From Peptoniphilus_A hominis (GTDB lineage: Bacteria > Bacillota > Clostridia > Tissierellales > Peptoniphilaceae), in NCBI RefSeq assembly GCF_040096015.1, contig NZ_JBBMFO010000001.1, positions 124,001 to 188,000 on the forward strand: 64,000 nt of DNA, read 5' to 3'. Below are positions 16,737 to 26,011 of this stretch, piece after piece. A program made the position numbers and the translations under genes. The stretch's first letter is position 1; each line of letters opens with the position of its first letter. The notes beneath the pieces were generated by a model, which ran no database searches, was not told the DNA's origin, and saw only the letters and a list, made by a program, of their open reading frames with translations.

Positions 16737-17314
16737 GAATAGGAAAACAAAAAGTTGAGTTGTTAAACCCTCAATCTTACGAGGAATTAACAGAAAAAAT
16801 TGAAATCGCAGGTAGGGTTTGTTATCAATCCGAGCCTAAGGGAGATCCCGAGAAATTTATACGAATGATAATTAAAAGGGGTCATGAAAGCGTACTGGAA
16901 CACGGCAGTTTAACTTTTAAAGTAAGGACAAATCGTGCCATAGCTAATGAAATTGTAAGGCACAGGCTCGCTAGCTACTCTCAAGAGTCCACAAGGTATG
17001 TCAAATATGACGACATCAAGTTTATACCATGCGACAGGCTTGGAAAAACTTATGGCGAGGACATGCTATTGGGATTTGAGAGTGCCTATAGATTTTTGAT
17101 AGACCAAGAATTTAAGCCAGAAGAGGCAAGAGATGTCTTGCCAAACTGCACTGGGACAACTCTTGTAATGACAATGAATTTTAGGGAGTTGAGATACTTT
17201 TTAAAATTAAGACTTGATAAGGCAGCCCACCCACAAATAAGAGAGTTGGCAGGTATGATACTAGAGATTTTAAAGGAAAAATATCCAGTATTTGTTGAGG
17301 ACATAGAAAAATAG
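16733..17314 (+). CDS. thyX: Flavin-dependent thymidylate synthase ThyX
   Basis: A 193-residue protein with the ThyX signature RHRLASYSQESTRY (about residues 76-89) and GHESVLEHGSLTF upstream. It makes dTMP from dUMP using methylene-tetrahydrofolate and FAD. The length is in the range of compact ThyX proteins. It overlaps the previous gene by four bases. In a phage it would boost thymidylate for replication. Confidence 0.93.
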   Translation: MRIGKQKVELLNPQSYEELTEKIEIAGRVCYQSEPKGDPEKFIRMIIKRGHESVLEHGSLTFKVRTNRAIANEIVRHRLASYSQESTRYVKYDDIKFIPCDRLGKTYGEDMLLGFESAYRFLIDQEFKPEEARDVLPNCTGTTLVMTMNFRELRYFLKLRLDKAAHPQIRELAGMILEILKEKYPVFVEDIEK

Positions 17315-17323
17315 GAGGATTTT

Positions 17324-17521
17324 ATGAGTTCGAAAAAACACACCGACGATATATTTGAGGCAACTTACGCAACCTACTTGGTTACTGGAGAGACAGTTGC
17401 CTTGGTTGAGCCAATACTGGGTGAGTATGGAAGAAGATATTGGCTTTGTAGGAAAGAAAATGACGAATTGATAATCACAGAAGATTATAACTTAACAGAT
17501 TACTATTATTGGACTGCTTAA
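17324..17521 (+). CDS. Hypothetical small protein
   Basis: A 65-residue protein ending in a tyrosine-rich tail (EDYNLTDYYYW). AGGAGGATTTT precedes the ATG. Unrecognised. Confidence 0.5.
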   Translation: MSSKKHTDDIFEATYATYLVTGETVALVEPILGEYGRRYWLCRKENDELIITEDYNLTDYYYWTA

Positions 17522-17534
17522 TTAGGAGGATTTT

Positions 17535-17975
17535 ATGGAAATTAATGTAAAAATATCATTTGAAGAAAGATTTTTAAGTGCCTTAGAAAGGCTTGTATGG
17601 GTTTGCAAATGCACACCCGCAGCATCAGGAATAAAGAGCCTTGATGAGTTAAAAACTGTTCCAATGACTGCACCTGCAGGCACATTCCCAAAAGGGGAAC
17701 CTGCCCAAGCACCTGCACAAGCAAAGGCTGAAAGCCCTGAAAAAGCAAAGGAAGAAGCTACCCAAGCACCTGCACAAGATGTAATGCCAACAGAAACACC
17801 TGCTTATACTTTTGAGCAAATACAAGTTGCCTGTGCCAACCTTGCAAGAGAGGGAAAAAGGACTGAACTTGGTAACCTAATCAAGGAATTTGGACTTGCA
17901 AGCTTACCAGATTTAAAAGAGGACCAATACAATGCCTTTGCCTTAAAGCTTAGGGAAATTGGGGGCACAATCTAA
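17535..17975 (+). CDS. Hypothetical protein with Ala/Pro-rich linker
   Basis: A 146-residue protein. A short N-terminal segment is joined by an Ala/Pro/Glu-rich linker to a conserved-looking C-terminal 55 residues (YTFEQIQVACANLAREGK). An 18-bp sequence (CCCAAGCACCTGCACAAG) occurs twice in the linker, a sign of slippage growth. It precedes and overlaps the DUF2800 gene, so it probably works with the recombination proteins. Confidence 0.55.
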   Translation: MEINVKISFEERFLSALERLVWVCKCTPAASGIKSLDELKTVPMTAPAGTFPKGEPAQAPAQAKAESPEKAKEEATQAPAQDVMPTETPAYTFEQIQVACANLAREGKRTELGNLIKEFGLASLPDLKEDQYNAFALKLREIGGTI

Positions 17976-19135
17976 TGCCTGATGTACACGCAAAGTTATC
18001 AGCCAGTGGGGCTCACAGGTGGATAAATTGTCCTGGATCTGTGGTACTTGAAGAAAACTTTGAGGACACAGGCTCTGAATACGCAAAAGAGGGTACACTG
18101 GCACACTCTGTGGCAGAACTTAAACTCCAAAAATATTTTATGAAAGGGATTGGTCCTAAGAAGTTTAAGGCTGCCATGGATAAGTTTAAGGAGTCAGAAT
18201 ACTGGCAGGATGAGATGGATAAATACACTGACATCTACTTCGATGAGATCAAAAAGAGGGCACTAGCTTATAAGGACCTACCCTATGTCAACATCGAGGA
18301 GAGGGTGGACTTTTCCTCATGGGTGCCAGAGGGATTTGGGACTTGCGACTGCATTATGATTTATGGCGACACAATGCAGGTTATAGACCTTAAGTATGGC
18401 AAGGGAGTCCCAGTAAGCCCCGAAGAAAATCCTCAACTTATGCTATATGGTCTTGGTGCTTACAATGCTTACTCAATGTTTTACGACATCAAAAATATAA
18501 GGCTTACAATTATCCAACCAAGACTGGACTCAATCCTGGACTGGGAACTGAGTATTGAGGATCTTTTAAAGTTTGGTGATGAGATAAAACCAATTGCTGA
18601 TAAGGCTTATCACGGGTCAGATGACTTAAAAGAAGGTGAGCATTGCAGGTTCTGTAAGGCGAAATCCAGGTGTCCTGCAAGGGCAAGTAAGATGTTTGAG
18701 GCAGTTGAAGAACTAAAGCCAGTAATGGAAAAAGATTTAGCCTTGATATCCAATGAGGATATATCCAAGTACCTTAAAGAGTCTATTGGGCTAATCGACT
18801 GGATAAAAGACCTGGAAGATGAGGCTTTAAAAAGTATCTTAGCAGGCGAAGAAATACCAGGATATAAGGTAGTTGAGGGCAGGTCAAATCGTGCCTTTGC
18901 TGACCAAGACAAGGCCTTTGAGATTTTACAAGAAAGTGGATTTGACGAAGCAATGCTTTATGAAAGAAAGCCACTTAGTCTATCGCAGTTAGAAAAATTA
19001 GTAGGAAAGAAAGAGTTTGGGGAAGTCCTAAAGGGACAAATCATCAAGCCTCAAGGAAAACCAACTCTAGTAGAAGAAAGTGACAAGAGAGATCCTTATG
19101 TTAAGGATTTAGGATTTGAAAATTTAGAGAAATAA
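17975..19135 (+). CDS. DUF2800 RecB-like nuclease
   Basis: A 386-residue protein. AKEGTLAHSVAE, the GTCDCIM aspartate, VIDLKYGKG and NPQLMLYGL form a PD-(D/E)XK nuclease core of the RecB/Cas4 type. The cysteines in GEHCRFCKAKSRCP could help hold an iron-sulphur cluster. DUF2800 is found next to DUF2815 and a phage family A polymerase, as here. It probably acts in phage recombination or replication. The one-base overlap with the previous gene suggests coupling. Confidence 0.85.
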   Translation: MPDVHAKLSASGAHRWINCPGSVVLEENFEDTGSEYAKEGTLAHSVAELKLQKYFMKGIGPKKFKAAMDKFKESEYWQDEMDKYTDIYFDEIKKRALAYKDLPYVNIEERVDFSSWVPEGFGTCDCIMIYGDTMQVIDLKYGKGVPVSPEENPQLMLYGLGAYNAYSMFYDIKNIRLTIIQPRLDSILDWELSIEDLLKFGDEIKPIADKAYHGSDDLKEGEHCRFCKAKSRCPARASKMFEAVEELKPVMEKDLALISNEDISKYLKESIGLIDWIKDLEDEALKSILAGEEIPGYKVVEGRSNRAFADQDKAFEILQESGFDEAMLYERKPLSLSQLEKLVGKKEFGEVLKGQIIKPQGKPTLVEESDKRDPYVKDLGFENLEK

Positions 19136-19148
19136 AGGAGAAATTATA

Positions 19149-19724
19149 ATGGCGAGAGAATTTACAACAAGTTTAGTGAGATTATCATATGTATCAGTGT
19201 TTGACCCAAGGGAAAACCAACAAGGACAAAAGAAGTACTCAGTTACTTGTCTACTCCCAAAGACAGACACAGAGGGTTATAAAAAATTAATGGCTGCGAT
19301 TAAGGCAGAAATTGAGTCAGAAAAAGATGGAAAGTTAAAAGGTGTTATCCAACCAAAAATCCCTGTACATGATGGCGATGGTGCATCCCCAACAGGTCAA
19401 GCTTATGGACCAGAATGTCAAGGTCACTGGGTCTTTACAGCATCAGCAGGAGAAAACTACCCACCTGCAGTAATGGACACTAGAGTCCAACCAATTATGG
19501 ATAGGTCACAAGTCTACTCCGGCTGTTGGGGTCATGTAGCACTATCAATTTATGCTTACAACAATCAATCTAAGGGGATTGGACTTGGACTTAATGGGGT
19601 CCAAAAAGTTAAGGACGATGAGGCTCTAGGATTTAGCTTTGACGCTAATAAGGCTTTCTCTGCAATCGAGGATGACGAAGCAGGTGCAGGCGGAATTGAC
19701 CCTCTAACAGGTCTACCATACTAA
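19149..19724 (+). CDS. DUF2815 protein, probable ssDNA-binding protein
   Basis: A 191-residue protein matching DUF2815: VRLSYVSVFDPRE, KYSVTCLLPK, a central Gly/Pro-rich region, SGCWGHVALSIYAYNNQ, and an acidic C-terminal region typical of single-strand binding proteins. It pairs with the DUF2800 nuclease. Confidence 0.8.
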   Translation: MAREFTTSLVRLSYVSVFDPRENQQGQKKYSVTCLLPKTDTEGYKKLMAAIKAEIESEKDGKLKGVIQPKIPVHDGDGASPTGQAYGPECQGHWVFTASAGENYPPAVMDTRVQPIMDRSQVYSGCWGHVALSIYAYNNQSKGIGLGLNGVQKVKDDEALGFSFDANKAFSAIEDDEAGAGGIDPLTGLPY

Positions 19725-19733
19725 GATTTAAGG

Positions 19734-19763
19734 ATGGGGTCGTGATTTGCGACCCCATATTTT
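19734..19763 (+). terminator. Terminator-like hairpin
   Basis: A perfect 9-bp stem (ATGGGGTCG with CGACCCCAT, loop TGATTTG) is followed by ATTTT. The T-run is short, so it may act as a partial terminator or an RNA end stabiliser within the early operon. Short purine-rich repeats (19773-19820, GAGAAGAGTTGAG and ACGGAGTAGAACGGAG) follow before the next gene. Confidence 0.6.
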
Positions 19764-19827
19764 GCTATAAAAAAGTTGAGAAGAGCTGAGAAGAGTTGAG
19801 CAAAACGGAGTAGAACGGAGTGATTTT

Positions 19828-20034
19828 ATGAAAAGAATTAAACTTAAATTTACTTATGAAGCTGATATGTGGATGGCTGATAGAGAGTATGAAGACATAA
19901 AAGAACAAGCAGATTTAGGGGAACTAGAAAAGGAACTAAAAGGGGCCCTTGATAATGTATTAATAGAAGATAGAAGCAAAGAATCAAGCAAAATAAAAGA
20001 ATTTTATTTTGGGGTGGATAAAGAATGGCAGTAG
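19828..20034 (+). CDS. Hypothetical protein
   Basis: A 68-residue charged protein. ACGGAGTG precedes the ATG, and the last bases overlap the next gene. Unrecognised. Confidence 0.5.
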   Translation: MKRIKLKFTYEADMWMADREYEDIKEQADLGELEKELKGALDNVLIEDRSKESSKIKEFYFGVDKEWQ

Positions 20035-20402
20035 ATTTTGAAACTCCTCAAGAGGATTTAAGAGATTGGATTGTCGATAATTGGGAAACTGCTGTTTTTG
20101 ACTGTATTGGATTGGCACTATCAACAATGGTGGTAGACGCTAAGAAAGATATGAGCGATGTAGTGGATAGAGAAGAAACTGCTGATTTTATATCGGAAAG
20201 AGTGAAAACGGGGATTTTAAACGTTTTAGATACTTATGATGTTGAAATCCCAAAATCATTAAAAGTTAAAGAGTACACAGGTAGTTACCATGGCAGAGAT
20301 TTTTACATTTGCAAGTGCCCCATGTGTGGCTGCCATTTAGATGGCAATCAAGTACAAAAGTATTGCCACGAATGTGGTCAAAGATTGGAGTGGGAGCAGT
20401 GA
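20025..20402 (+). CDS. Zinc-ribbon phage protein
   Basis: A 125-residue protein. The C-terminal 30 residues hold two CxxC pairs (CPMCGCHL...YCHECGQRL), a zinc ribbon; the N-terminal part is helical. The role is unknown. Confidence 0.55.
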   Translation: MAVDFETPQEDLRDWIVDNWETAVFDCIGLALSTMVVDAKKDMSDVVDREETADFISERVKTGILNVLDTYDVEIPKSLKVKEYTGSYHGRDFYICKCPMCGCHLDGNQVQKYCHECGQRLEWEQ

Positions 20403-20716
20403 GAGCGTGGATATTAAGTTCAGACGAAAGCCCAGAACCTTGTAGTAGTCTTGTATGGGCTGAATCAAGAGGTAAAGCTAAGCAACAAGCGAATTATGAG
20501 GGTCCTTTTGCGTACCAATGCGACCTAGAGGTAGATGACTTTACAAGTATAAGGGCAATTAGAGCAAAGAGTTTAGATAATGGTGAGGAATTATCAGAGC
20601 AAGAAGTGTGCTTGCGACTTATAAAAGACTATGGGTGGAGTTTTTATATAGGTGATGAAGTTTATAACGAAGATAATATTGAAGAATTTGAAAAACTTTT
20701 TGAGATGGAAGAATGA
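20399..20716 (+). CDS. Hypothetical protein
   Basis: About 105 residues from a GTG that overlaps the previous stop. An in-frame ATG at 20309 would add residues that only mirror the upstream gene in another frame. The C-terminus is acidic. Unrecognised. Confidence 0.5.
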   Translation: MRAWILSSDESPEPCSSLVWAESRGKAKQQANYEGPFAYQCDLEVDDFTSIRAIRAKSLDNGEELSEQEVCLRLIKDYGWSFYIGDEVYNEDNIEEFEKLFEMEE

Positions 20717-21096
20717 GCAATAAAACACTAGAAGAATACAGCGTATATTCGTCATTTGATATAAAAAAACACCAAGAAACATTTATAAATTACCTAGAAG
20801 TTTTGATTTTAGAAGATGGGACAGTTGAATATGCAGTACCCTCTCACCAAGGGAAAGCATTAGAACTAGCTTGCAAGAAACTAAACAAGACAAAAAAAGA
20901 AATCGAAGACATGTGTCCTAGAGAATACTATTGTGATTACCTAACATGGCTATTGGGGATCGCAAAAAGTGTTTCAGTGTGGGGAAATTGTGCTGAACAT
21001 TTTATCGTTTATAAAACCATTAATAAAAAGCAGATAGCAACACTTAAAAGATTAAAGAAACACGGATTATACAAAGGTAACATACCAATTATTTAA
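20713..21096 (+). CDS. Hypothetical phage protein
   Basis: A 127-residue protein with a four-base overlap with the previous gene. The middle segment (HQGKALELACKKLNKTKKEI) is helical. It resembles uncharacterised early phage proteins, but I cannot name a family. Confidence 0.5.
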   Translation: MSNKTLEEYSVYSSFDIKKHQETFINYLEVLILEDGTVEYAVPSHQGKALELACKKLNKTKKEIEDMCPREYYCDYLTWLLGIAKSVSVWGNCAEHFIVYKTINKKQIATLKRLKKHGLYKGNIPII

Positions 21097-21108
21097 GGGG
21101 GTTAAAAA

Positions 21109-21327
21109 ATGAGACTAAAATGTAAAAAATGTGGAAACGAAGATGATTTTTATATCAGAGAAAAATTTTTTGGAGTTACTGAATTATGTGTAGATGGCGA
21201 TGGAGAACTTACTGATTATAATTCGGATGCTTATGAGGGTGCGGAATATAAACTCAAAAGTATTTATTACTACTGTTGCCAGTGTAAATCAAAAGTTGCA
21301 AAAATTCCTGAAGAAAAAAGATATTAA
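21109..21327 (+). CDS. Small zinc-binding protein
   Basis: A 72-residue protein with two CxxC pairs at its ends (LKCKKCGNED and YYCCQCKSKV), probably one zinc site. AAGGGGGTT precedes the ATG. Function unknown. Confidence 0.5.
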   Translation: MRLKCKKCGNEDDFYIREKFFGVTELCVDGDGELTDYNSDAYEGAEYKLKSIYYYCCQCKSKVAKIPEEKRY

Positions 21328-21342
21328 AATTGAGGTTATGCG

Positions 21343-21522
21343 ATGAAAAAACATGTAGTAATTAAGTATTTTGACACATACCCAGAAAATAAATTTTACT
21401 TCGAAAGTCAAGAAGAAGCAGAGAATTTTATTAAAGAAAAAGAAAAAAATAATACAGGATATTTAACGACCTATGAGTATAGAGGTGAAGTTAAATTAAA
21501 TCCTTATCAAAAAACAAAATAA
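21343..21522 (+). CDS. Small hypothetical protein (59 residues)
   Basis: The ATG at 21343 follows TTGAGGTTATGCG and the frame runs to TAA at 21520-21522. The product begins MKKHVVIKYFDTYPENK and is lysine/glutamate-rich. Gene spacing on both sides is tight and both neighbours are rightward, which supports it as real. Confidence 0.5.
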   Translation: MKKHVVIKYFDTYPENKFYFESQEEAENFIKEKEKNNTGYLTTYEYRGEVKLNPYQKTK

Positions 21523-21536
21523 ATTGAGGTGGAAAA

Positions 21537-23516
21537 ATGAAAGATTTATCTATAGATATAGAAACCTATTCAGAGGTTGACCTTGGGAAGTCTGGACTCT
21601 ATAAGTATTGCCTTGACCACAGTTTTGACATTTTACTTTTTGCCTACTCCATAGACTTTGGACCTGTGGAAGTGGTGGACTTAACTGCAGGAGATAAAAT
21701 TCCCGATGAGGTAATAGAAGCTATGGCAGATGACGAGGTTATCAAGCATGCCTACAATGCGGCTTTTGAGTACAACTGTCTTAAGGCTTATGGTCTCGAT
21801 GTTGGGGACAGGATTGCTTGGCACTGCACGATGTTCCATGCCATGTATCTCGGTTACCCTGCAGGTCTTGCAGCTACTGGAGAGGCTATTGGACTTCCAG
21901 AAGAAAAACAAAAGTTAAGAACTGGCAAGGCTCTTATTAGATATTTTTGTGTGCCATGTAAGCCTACCAAGGTAAATGGCGGCAGGACAAGAAACCTACC
22001 ACAGCACGATAAAGAAAAATGGGATTTATTTATTGAGTATTGTCGCCAAGATGTTGTTACAGAGATGGAAATTTATAAAAGACTTGAGTCCATACCAGTT
22101 CCAAGACATGAACAAGTCATTTGGGCAATATCTGACGAGGCTAATGCTGCAGGTGTTGAGGTGGACTTTGATCTTGTAAAAGGTGCAATCGCCATCAACG
22201 ACTTACTGACAGAGGAGCAGGTGGAGAGGGCCAAGGAGATATCTGGACTTGATAACCCTAACTCTGTGGCTCAAATAGTCCCATGGCTACAAAAATATAT
22301 CCCAGAGGTTGACAACGTGAGAAAGGCAACTGTAACTGACCTGCTTGCAAGAGATGACTTGCCTGATGATGTTAGGGAGTTTTTGGAGTTAAGGCAAGAG
22401 TTATCCAAGACTAGCCTTAAAAAGTATGACTCCATGATTGACTGTGCCTGCGAGGACCACAGAATGAGGGGACTATTACAGTGCTATGGGGCTAATCGTA
22501 CAGGCAGGTGGGCAGGTAGGTTAGTACAAGTACAGAACTTGCCAAGAAATTACATCGAGAACTTATCCCTTGCAAGGGATCTCGTAAAGGCCAGGGACAA
22601 GGAATTACTGGAAATGCTTTTTGGCAATGTGACTGATACCATAAGTCAGCTTATAAGGACTGCCTTTGTACCTTGTGATGGGAAAAAATTTATAATCTCT
22701 GACTACTCTGCCATAGAGGCAAGAGTTATCGCATGGCTTGCAGGGGAAGAGTGGGTTAACGAGGTTTTTGCGTCTCACGGAAAAATCTACGAGGCCACCG
22801 CATCTCAAATGTTTGGAGTGCCTATTGAAAAAATAGCCAAGGGCAATCCCGAGTATGCACTTAGACAAAAAGGTAAGGTCGCCACGTTGGCTCTTGGTTA
22901 TCAAGGTGGAGTTGGTGCTCTTAAAGCCATGGGTGCTGACAAGATGGGACTTAGCGATGAGGAGTTAGAGGACATTAAAAACAGATGGCGACAAGCTAAT
23001 AAAAATATTGTCCGATTTTGGTATGACTTAGAAAATGCAGCAGTGAGTGTTGTGCAGTATGGGGAGCCAAGGCGAGTTAAGTGCCTGGATTTATCCTTAG
23101 AGATTGATCCGATTTATGGTCTATCCTACTTGGCCATAAAGTTGCCATCTGGAAGGAGCCTTTACTACCCAGAGCCACACCTCAAAGAAAACCAGTTTGG
23201 CAAATACGCAGTCCACTTTATGGGGATTGGTGTCAATCGCAAGTTCTCAGAGGAGTCCACTTATGGGGGCAAGCTAACGGAGAACTGTGTGCAAGCCATC
23301 GCTCGTGACTGCTTAGCACATGCCCTTTTAAATCTTTACAAGGACTATCCCTTTGAGCAGGTCGTTATGCACATACACGATGAGGTGGTTATGGAAGCCG
23401 ACAAGGAATATACAATTGACGAGATCAACGAGGTCCTATCAAGAGATATTAGGTGGGCACCTGGATTGATTTTAAGGGGTGCAGGATTTGAGAGTGATTA
23501 CTACATGAAGGATTGA
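21537..23516 (+). CDS. Phage DNA polymerase, family A
   Basis: A 659-residue protein. The N-terminal DEDD 3'-5' exonuclease starts with LSIDIETYSEVDL. The polymerase domain has motif A in SDYSAIEARVIAWLAGE, an O-helix-like RQKGKVATLALGYQGG, and motif C in MHIHDEVVMEAD. This is the short phage PolA type without a 5' nuclease domain. It replicates the phage genome together with the VapE helicase and DUF2800/2815 proteins. Confidence 0.95.
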   Translation: MKDLSIDIETYSEVDLGKSGLYKYCLDHSFDILLFAYSIDFGPVEVVDLTAGDKIPDEVIEAMADDEVIKHAYNAAFEYNCLKAYGLDVGDRIAWHCTMFHAMYLGYPAGLAATGEAIGLPEEKQKLRTGKALIRYFCVPCKPTKVNGGRTRNLPQHDKEKWDLFIEYCRQDVVTEMEIYKRLESIPVPRHEQVIWAISDEANAAGVEVDFDLVKGAIAINDLLTEEQVERAKEISGLDNPNSVAQIVPWLQKYIPEVDNVRKATVTDLLARDDLPDDVREFLELRQELSKTSLKKYDSMIDCACEDHRMRGLLQCYGANRTGRWAGRLVQVQNLPRNYIENLSLARDLVKARDKELLEMLFGNVTDTISQLIRTAFVPCDGKKFIISDYSAIEARVIAWLAGEEWVNEVFASHGKIYEATASQMFGVPIEKIAKGNPEYALRQKGKVATLALGYQGGVGALKAMGADKMGLSDEELEDIKNRWRQANKNIVRFWYDLENAAVSVVQYGEPRRVKCLDLSLEIDPIYGLSYLAIKLPSGRSLYYPEPHLKENQFGKYAVHFMGIGVNRKFSEESTYGGKLTENCVQAIARDCLAHALLNLYKDYPFEQVVMHIHDEVVMEADKEYTIDEINEVLSRDIRWAPGLILRGAGFESDYYMKD

Positions 23517-23521
23517 TTTAG

Positions 23522-26005
23522 ATGATTAATGACAGAAAAATAATAATCTCCGTTGGTGCCAGTAGGAAGTCAACTAACTGGCAAAGACAAGAGATTAATT
23601 ATTCAGATTTTATAAAAAAATTAGAAACTCCCGTCAGGTCATCAGAGACCTTGGAGGAATATTTAAAACTACCTAAGTCTAAGCAAGATGACCTCAAGGA
23701 CGTTGGTGGCTTTGTCGGTGGTGCTTTAAAGGGCGTAAGACGTAAGGCTCACAATGTAGAGTCCAGGGATTTAATAACCTTGGACTTTGACAACATTGCC
23801 GCAGGAGAGACAGAAAATGTAATTAAAAAAGTAATGACTTTGGGCTGTGGCTATGTCATCTACTCCACCAGAAAACATGCAGACTACAAGCCAAGGCTTA
23901 GGATAATTCTACCTCTTAGTAGGTCTGTAACTGCCGATGAGTACGAGCCTATTGCAAGGTACATGGCAAAGCAAATTGGCATCCACATGGCTGACCCTAC
24001 TACTTTTGAGCCGGAAAGGCTTATGTACTGGCCATCTTGCTCTAGTGACTCAACTTATGCCTTTAGGTACGAGGACAAGCCTTTACTGTCTGCAGATGGT
24101 GTACTTGGGAAATATGAGGACTGGAGAGATGTATCATCATGGCCACAAGTCCCTGGAGTGGATATTGAACACAGACGAGACATTACTAAGCAACAAGATC
24201 CTACTACTAAGCCAGGTATTATCGGGGCTTTTTGTAGGACTTATGACATCTACTCTGCTATGGAGGAGTTTATTCCAAGGGCCTATGACCAGACAGACGA
24301 TGACAAGAGATTTACCTACTTGCAAGGGTCAACTACTGGTGGTGCCATAATCTATGAGGACGGAAAATTCTTATTTTCTCATCATGCTACGGATCCCTGC
24401 GGTGGTCAACTGGTTAATGCCTGGGACCTTGTAAGACTCCATAAGTTTGGAGACCTGGACGAAGAGGCGGCAGAGGGAACTCCCGTTGCAACTTTGCCAT
24501 CGACTATGGCCATGAAGGACTTGGCGAGAAATGATGTAAAAGTCGTTGACCTCTTAAATCGTGAGAGACAAGAGGAGTCCCAAAATTATTTTGAGGCAAT
24601 TGAGGGGGAATCCACTGAACCCAATTCTGAGCCCAGTAAAGAAGTTGAAGAGTCTGAACTTGCTGACAGAGAATGGCGAAAGCACCTCACAGTTGACAGC
24701 AAGGGAAACTATGAAAAGACCATGGCCAATATAACCTTAATACTTGAGAGTGACCCGAAGTTTAAGGGAAAGATTTTTCTCGACGAGTTTGCCAACAGGG
24801 GCATGGTGCAATTGCCTCTACCTTGGGAAAAAGGCGATGAGACCAGAATGTGGTCCGATGTGGACGATGCCCAGTTAGCTTTAAGACTAGAAAAAGAATA
24901 TGGAATTACAGGAAGAGACAAGATAGAAAATGCCTTAAAAGTTGTAGCTTTTAACAATCGTAGAAACGCAGTTAAGGAATATATCTTAGGTCTTGAATGG
25001 GATGGCAAGGAAAGAATTGGAACTCTCTTGCATGATTATCTTGGGGCAGAACAGAATATTTATACAGAAGAAATTTTGAAAAAATCTTTATCAGCTGCAA
25101 TTGCAAGGGCCTTTTCTTCCAAGGGTGTTAAGTATGACACCATGATTGTTTTCTCTGGACCACAGGGGATTGGTAAGTCCACATTCTTGTCAAAATTAGG
25201 CAGGGAATGGTTTAGCGATAGTTTGTACTCCTTCGAGGGAAAAGAGGCTGCAGAACTTATCCAGGGAACTCTCATTAATGAAGTAGGAGAGTTGTCGGCA
25301 CTTACCAAGTCAGAGACAGAAACAGTTAAACAATTCCTTTCCAAAACTCACGATATTTACAGAGAGGCTTACGGAAAAAGGACTAACAAGTACCCAAGAA
25401 GATGTGTATTTTTTGGATCTACGAACTCAGAAAGCTTTTTGAAAGATGCTACTGGGTCAAGGAGATTTTGGCCTGTAAGGGTTGGTGAGATACCACCAAC
25501 TAAAGATATTTTTAAAGACCTCGATAATGAAGTAGACCAAATTTGGGCAGAGGCTTATATAAGTTTTTTACTTGGAGAGGAGTTAATTTTGTCAGATGAG
25601 GCAGAGGCTATCGCCGAGGAAATGCAGGACTTATATCGTGATGTTGACCCTAAGGAAGGTGCAGTAATTGAGTTTTTAAATAAAAGAATACCCAAGAATT
25701 GGTACGACATGGAGCCCAGAGAACAAAGAGCCTTTATGGCTGGATCTTTTAAGGCAAGTGAGGAGATAGAACTTGTGGAAAGGGATAAAGTCTGCGTTGC
25801 CGAAATATGGCAAGTGTGTTTTGGTGGCGATTTGAAATATCTTAAAAAGAGAGACTCCATAGAATTAAGTGGAATTTTAACTGGATTAAAGGGTTGGATT
25901 AGAAATAAAAATCCTAGGTTTTTTGGAAAATATGGCAGACAAAAAGGCTTTGAAAGAAGTCGTGTTATCATTTATGACCCGAAAAAATACAAAAAACAAG
26001 GTTAA
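23522..26005 (+). CDS. VapE-type primase-helicase
   Basis: An 827-residue protein. The N-terminal part (LITLDFDNI, YVIYSTRKH, KPRLRIILPL) resembles a primase-like domain. The C-terminal part is a virulence-associated E ATPase with Walker A SGPQGIGKSTFLSK, then INEVGELSAL and FFGSTNSESFLKD. Such proteins prime and unwind at phage and island origins. The iteron-rich region begins directly after it, consistent with initiator function. Confidence 0.9.
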   Translation: MINDRKIIISVGASRKSTNWQRQEINYSDFIKKLETPVRSSETLEEYLKLPKSKQDDLKDVGGFVGGALKGVRRKAHNVESRDLITLDFDNIAAGETENVIKKVMTLGCGYVIYSTRKHADYKPRLRIILPLSRSVTADEYEPIARYMAKQIGIHMADPTTFEPERLMYWPSCSSDSTYAFRYEDKPLLSADGVLGKYEDWRDVSSWPQVPGVDIEHRRDITKQQDPTTKPGIIGAFCRTYDIYSAMEEFIPRAYDQTDDDKRFTYLQGSTTGGAIIYEDGKFLFSHHATDPCGGQLVNAWDLVRLHKFGDLDEEAAEGTPVATLPSTMAMKDLARNDVKVVDLLNRERQEESQNYFEAIEGESTEPNSEPSKEVEESELADREWRKHLTVDSKGNYEKTMANITLILESDPKFKGKIFLDEFANRGMVQLPLPWEKGDETRMWSDVDDAQLALRLEKEYGITGRDKIENALKVVAFNNRRNAVKEYILGLEWDGKERIGTLLHDYLGAEQNIYTEEILKKSLSAAIARAFSSKGVKYDTMIVFSGPQGIGKSTFLSKLGREWFSDSLYSFEGKEAAELIQGTLINEVGELSALTKSETETVKQFLSKTHDIYREAYGKRTNKYPRRCVFFGSTNSESFLKDATGSRRFWPVRVGEIPPTKDIFKDLDNEVDQIWAEAYISFLLGEELILSDEAEAIAEEMQDLYRDVDPKEGAVIEFLNKRIPKNWYDMEPREQRAFMAGSFKASEEIELVERDKVCVAEIWQVCFGGDLKYLKKRDSIELSGILTGLKGWIRNKNPRFFGKYGRQKGFERSRVIIYDPKKYKKQG

Positions 26006-26011
26006 ATTAAA

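Noticed and set aside
20309..20398. ATG at 20309 as the start of the 105-residue gene
   Set aside because: The added residues are the upstream zinc-ribbon gene read in another frame; GTG at 20399 overlaps the previous stop and fits the ribosome site.
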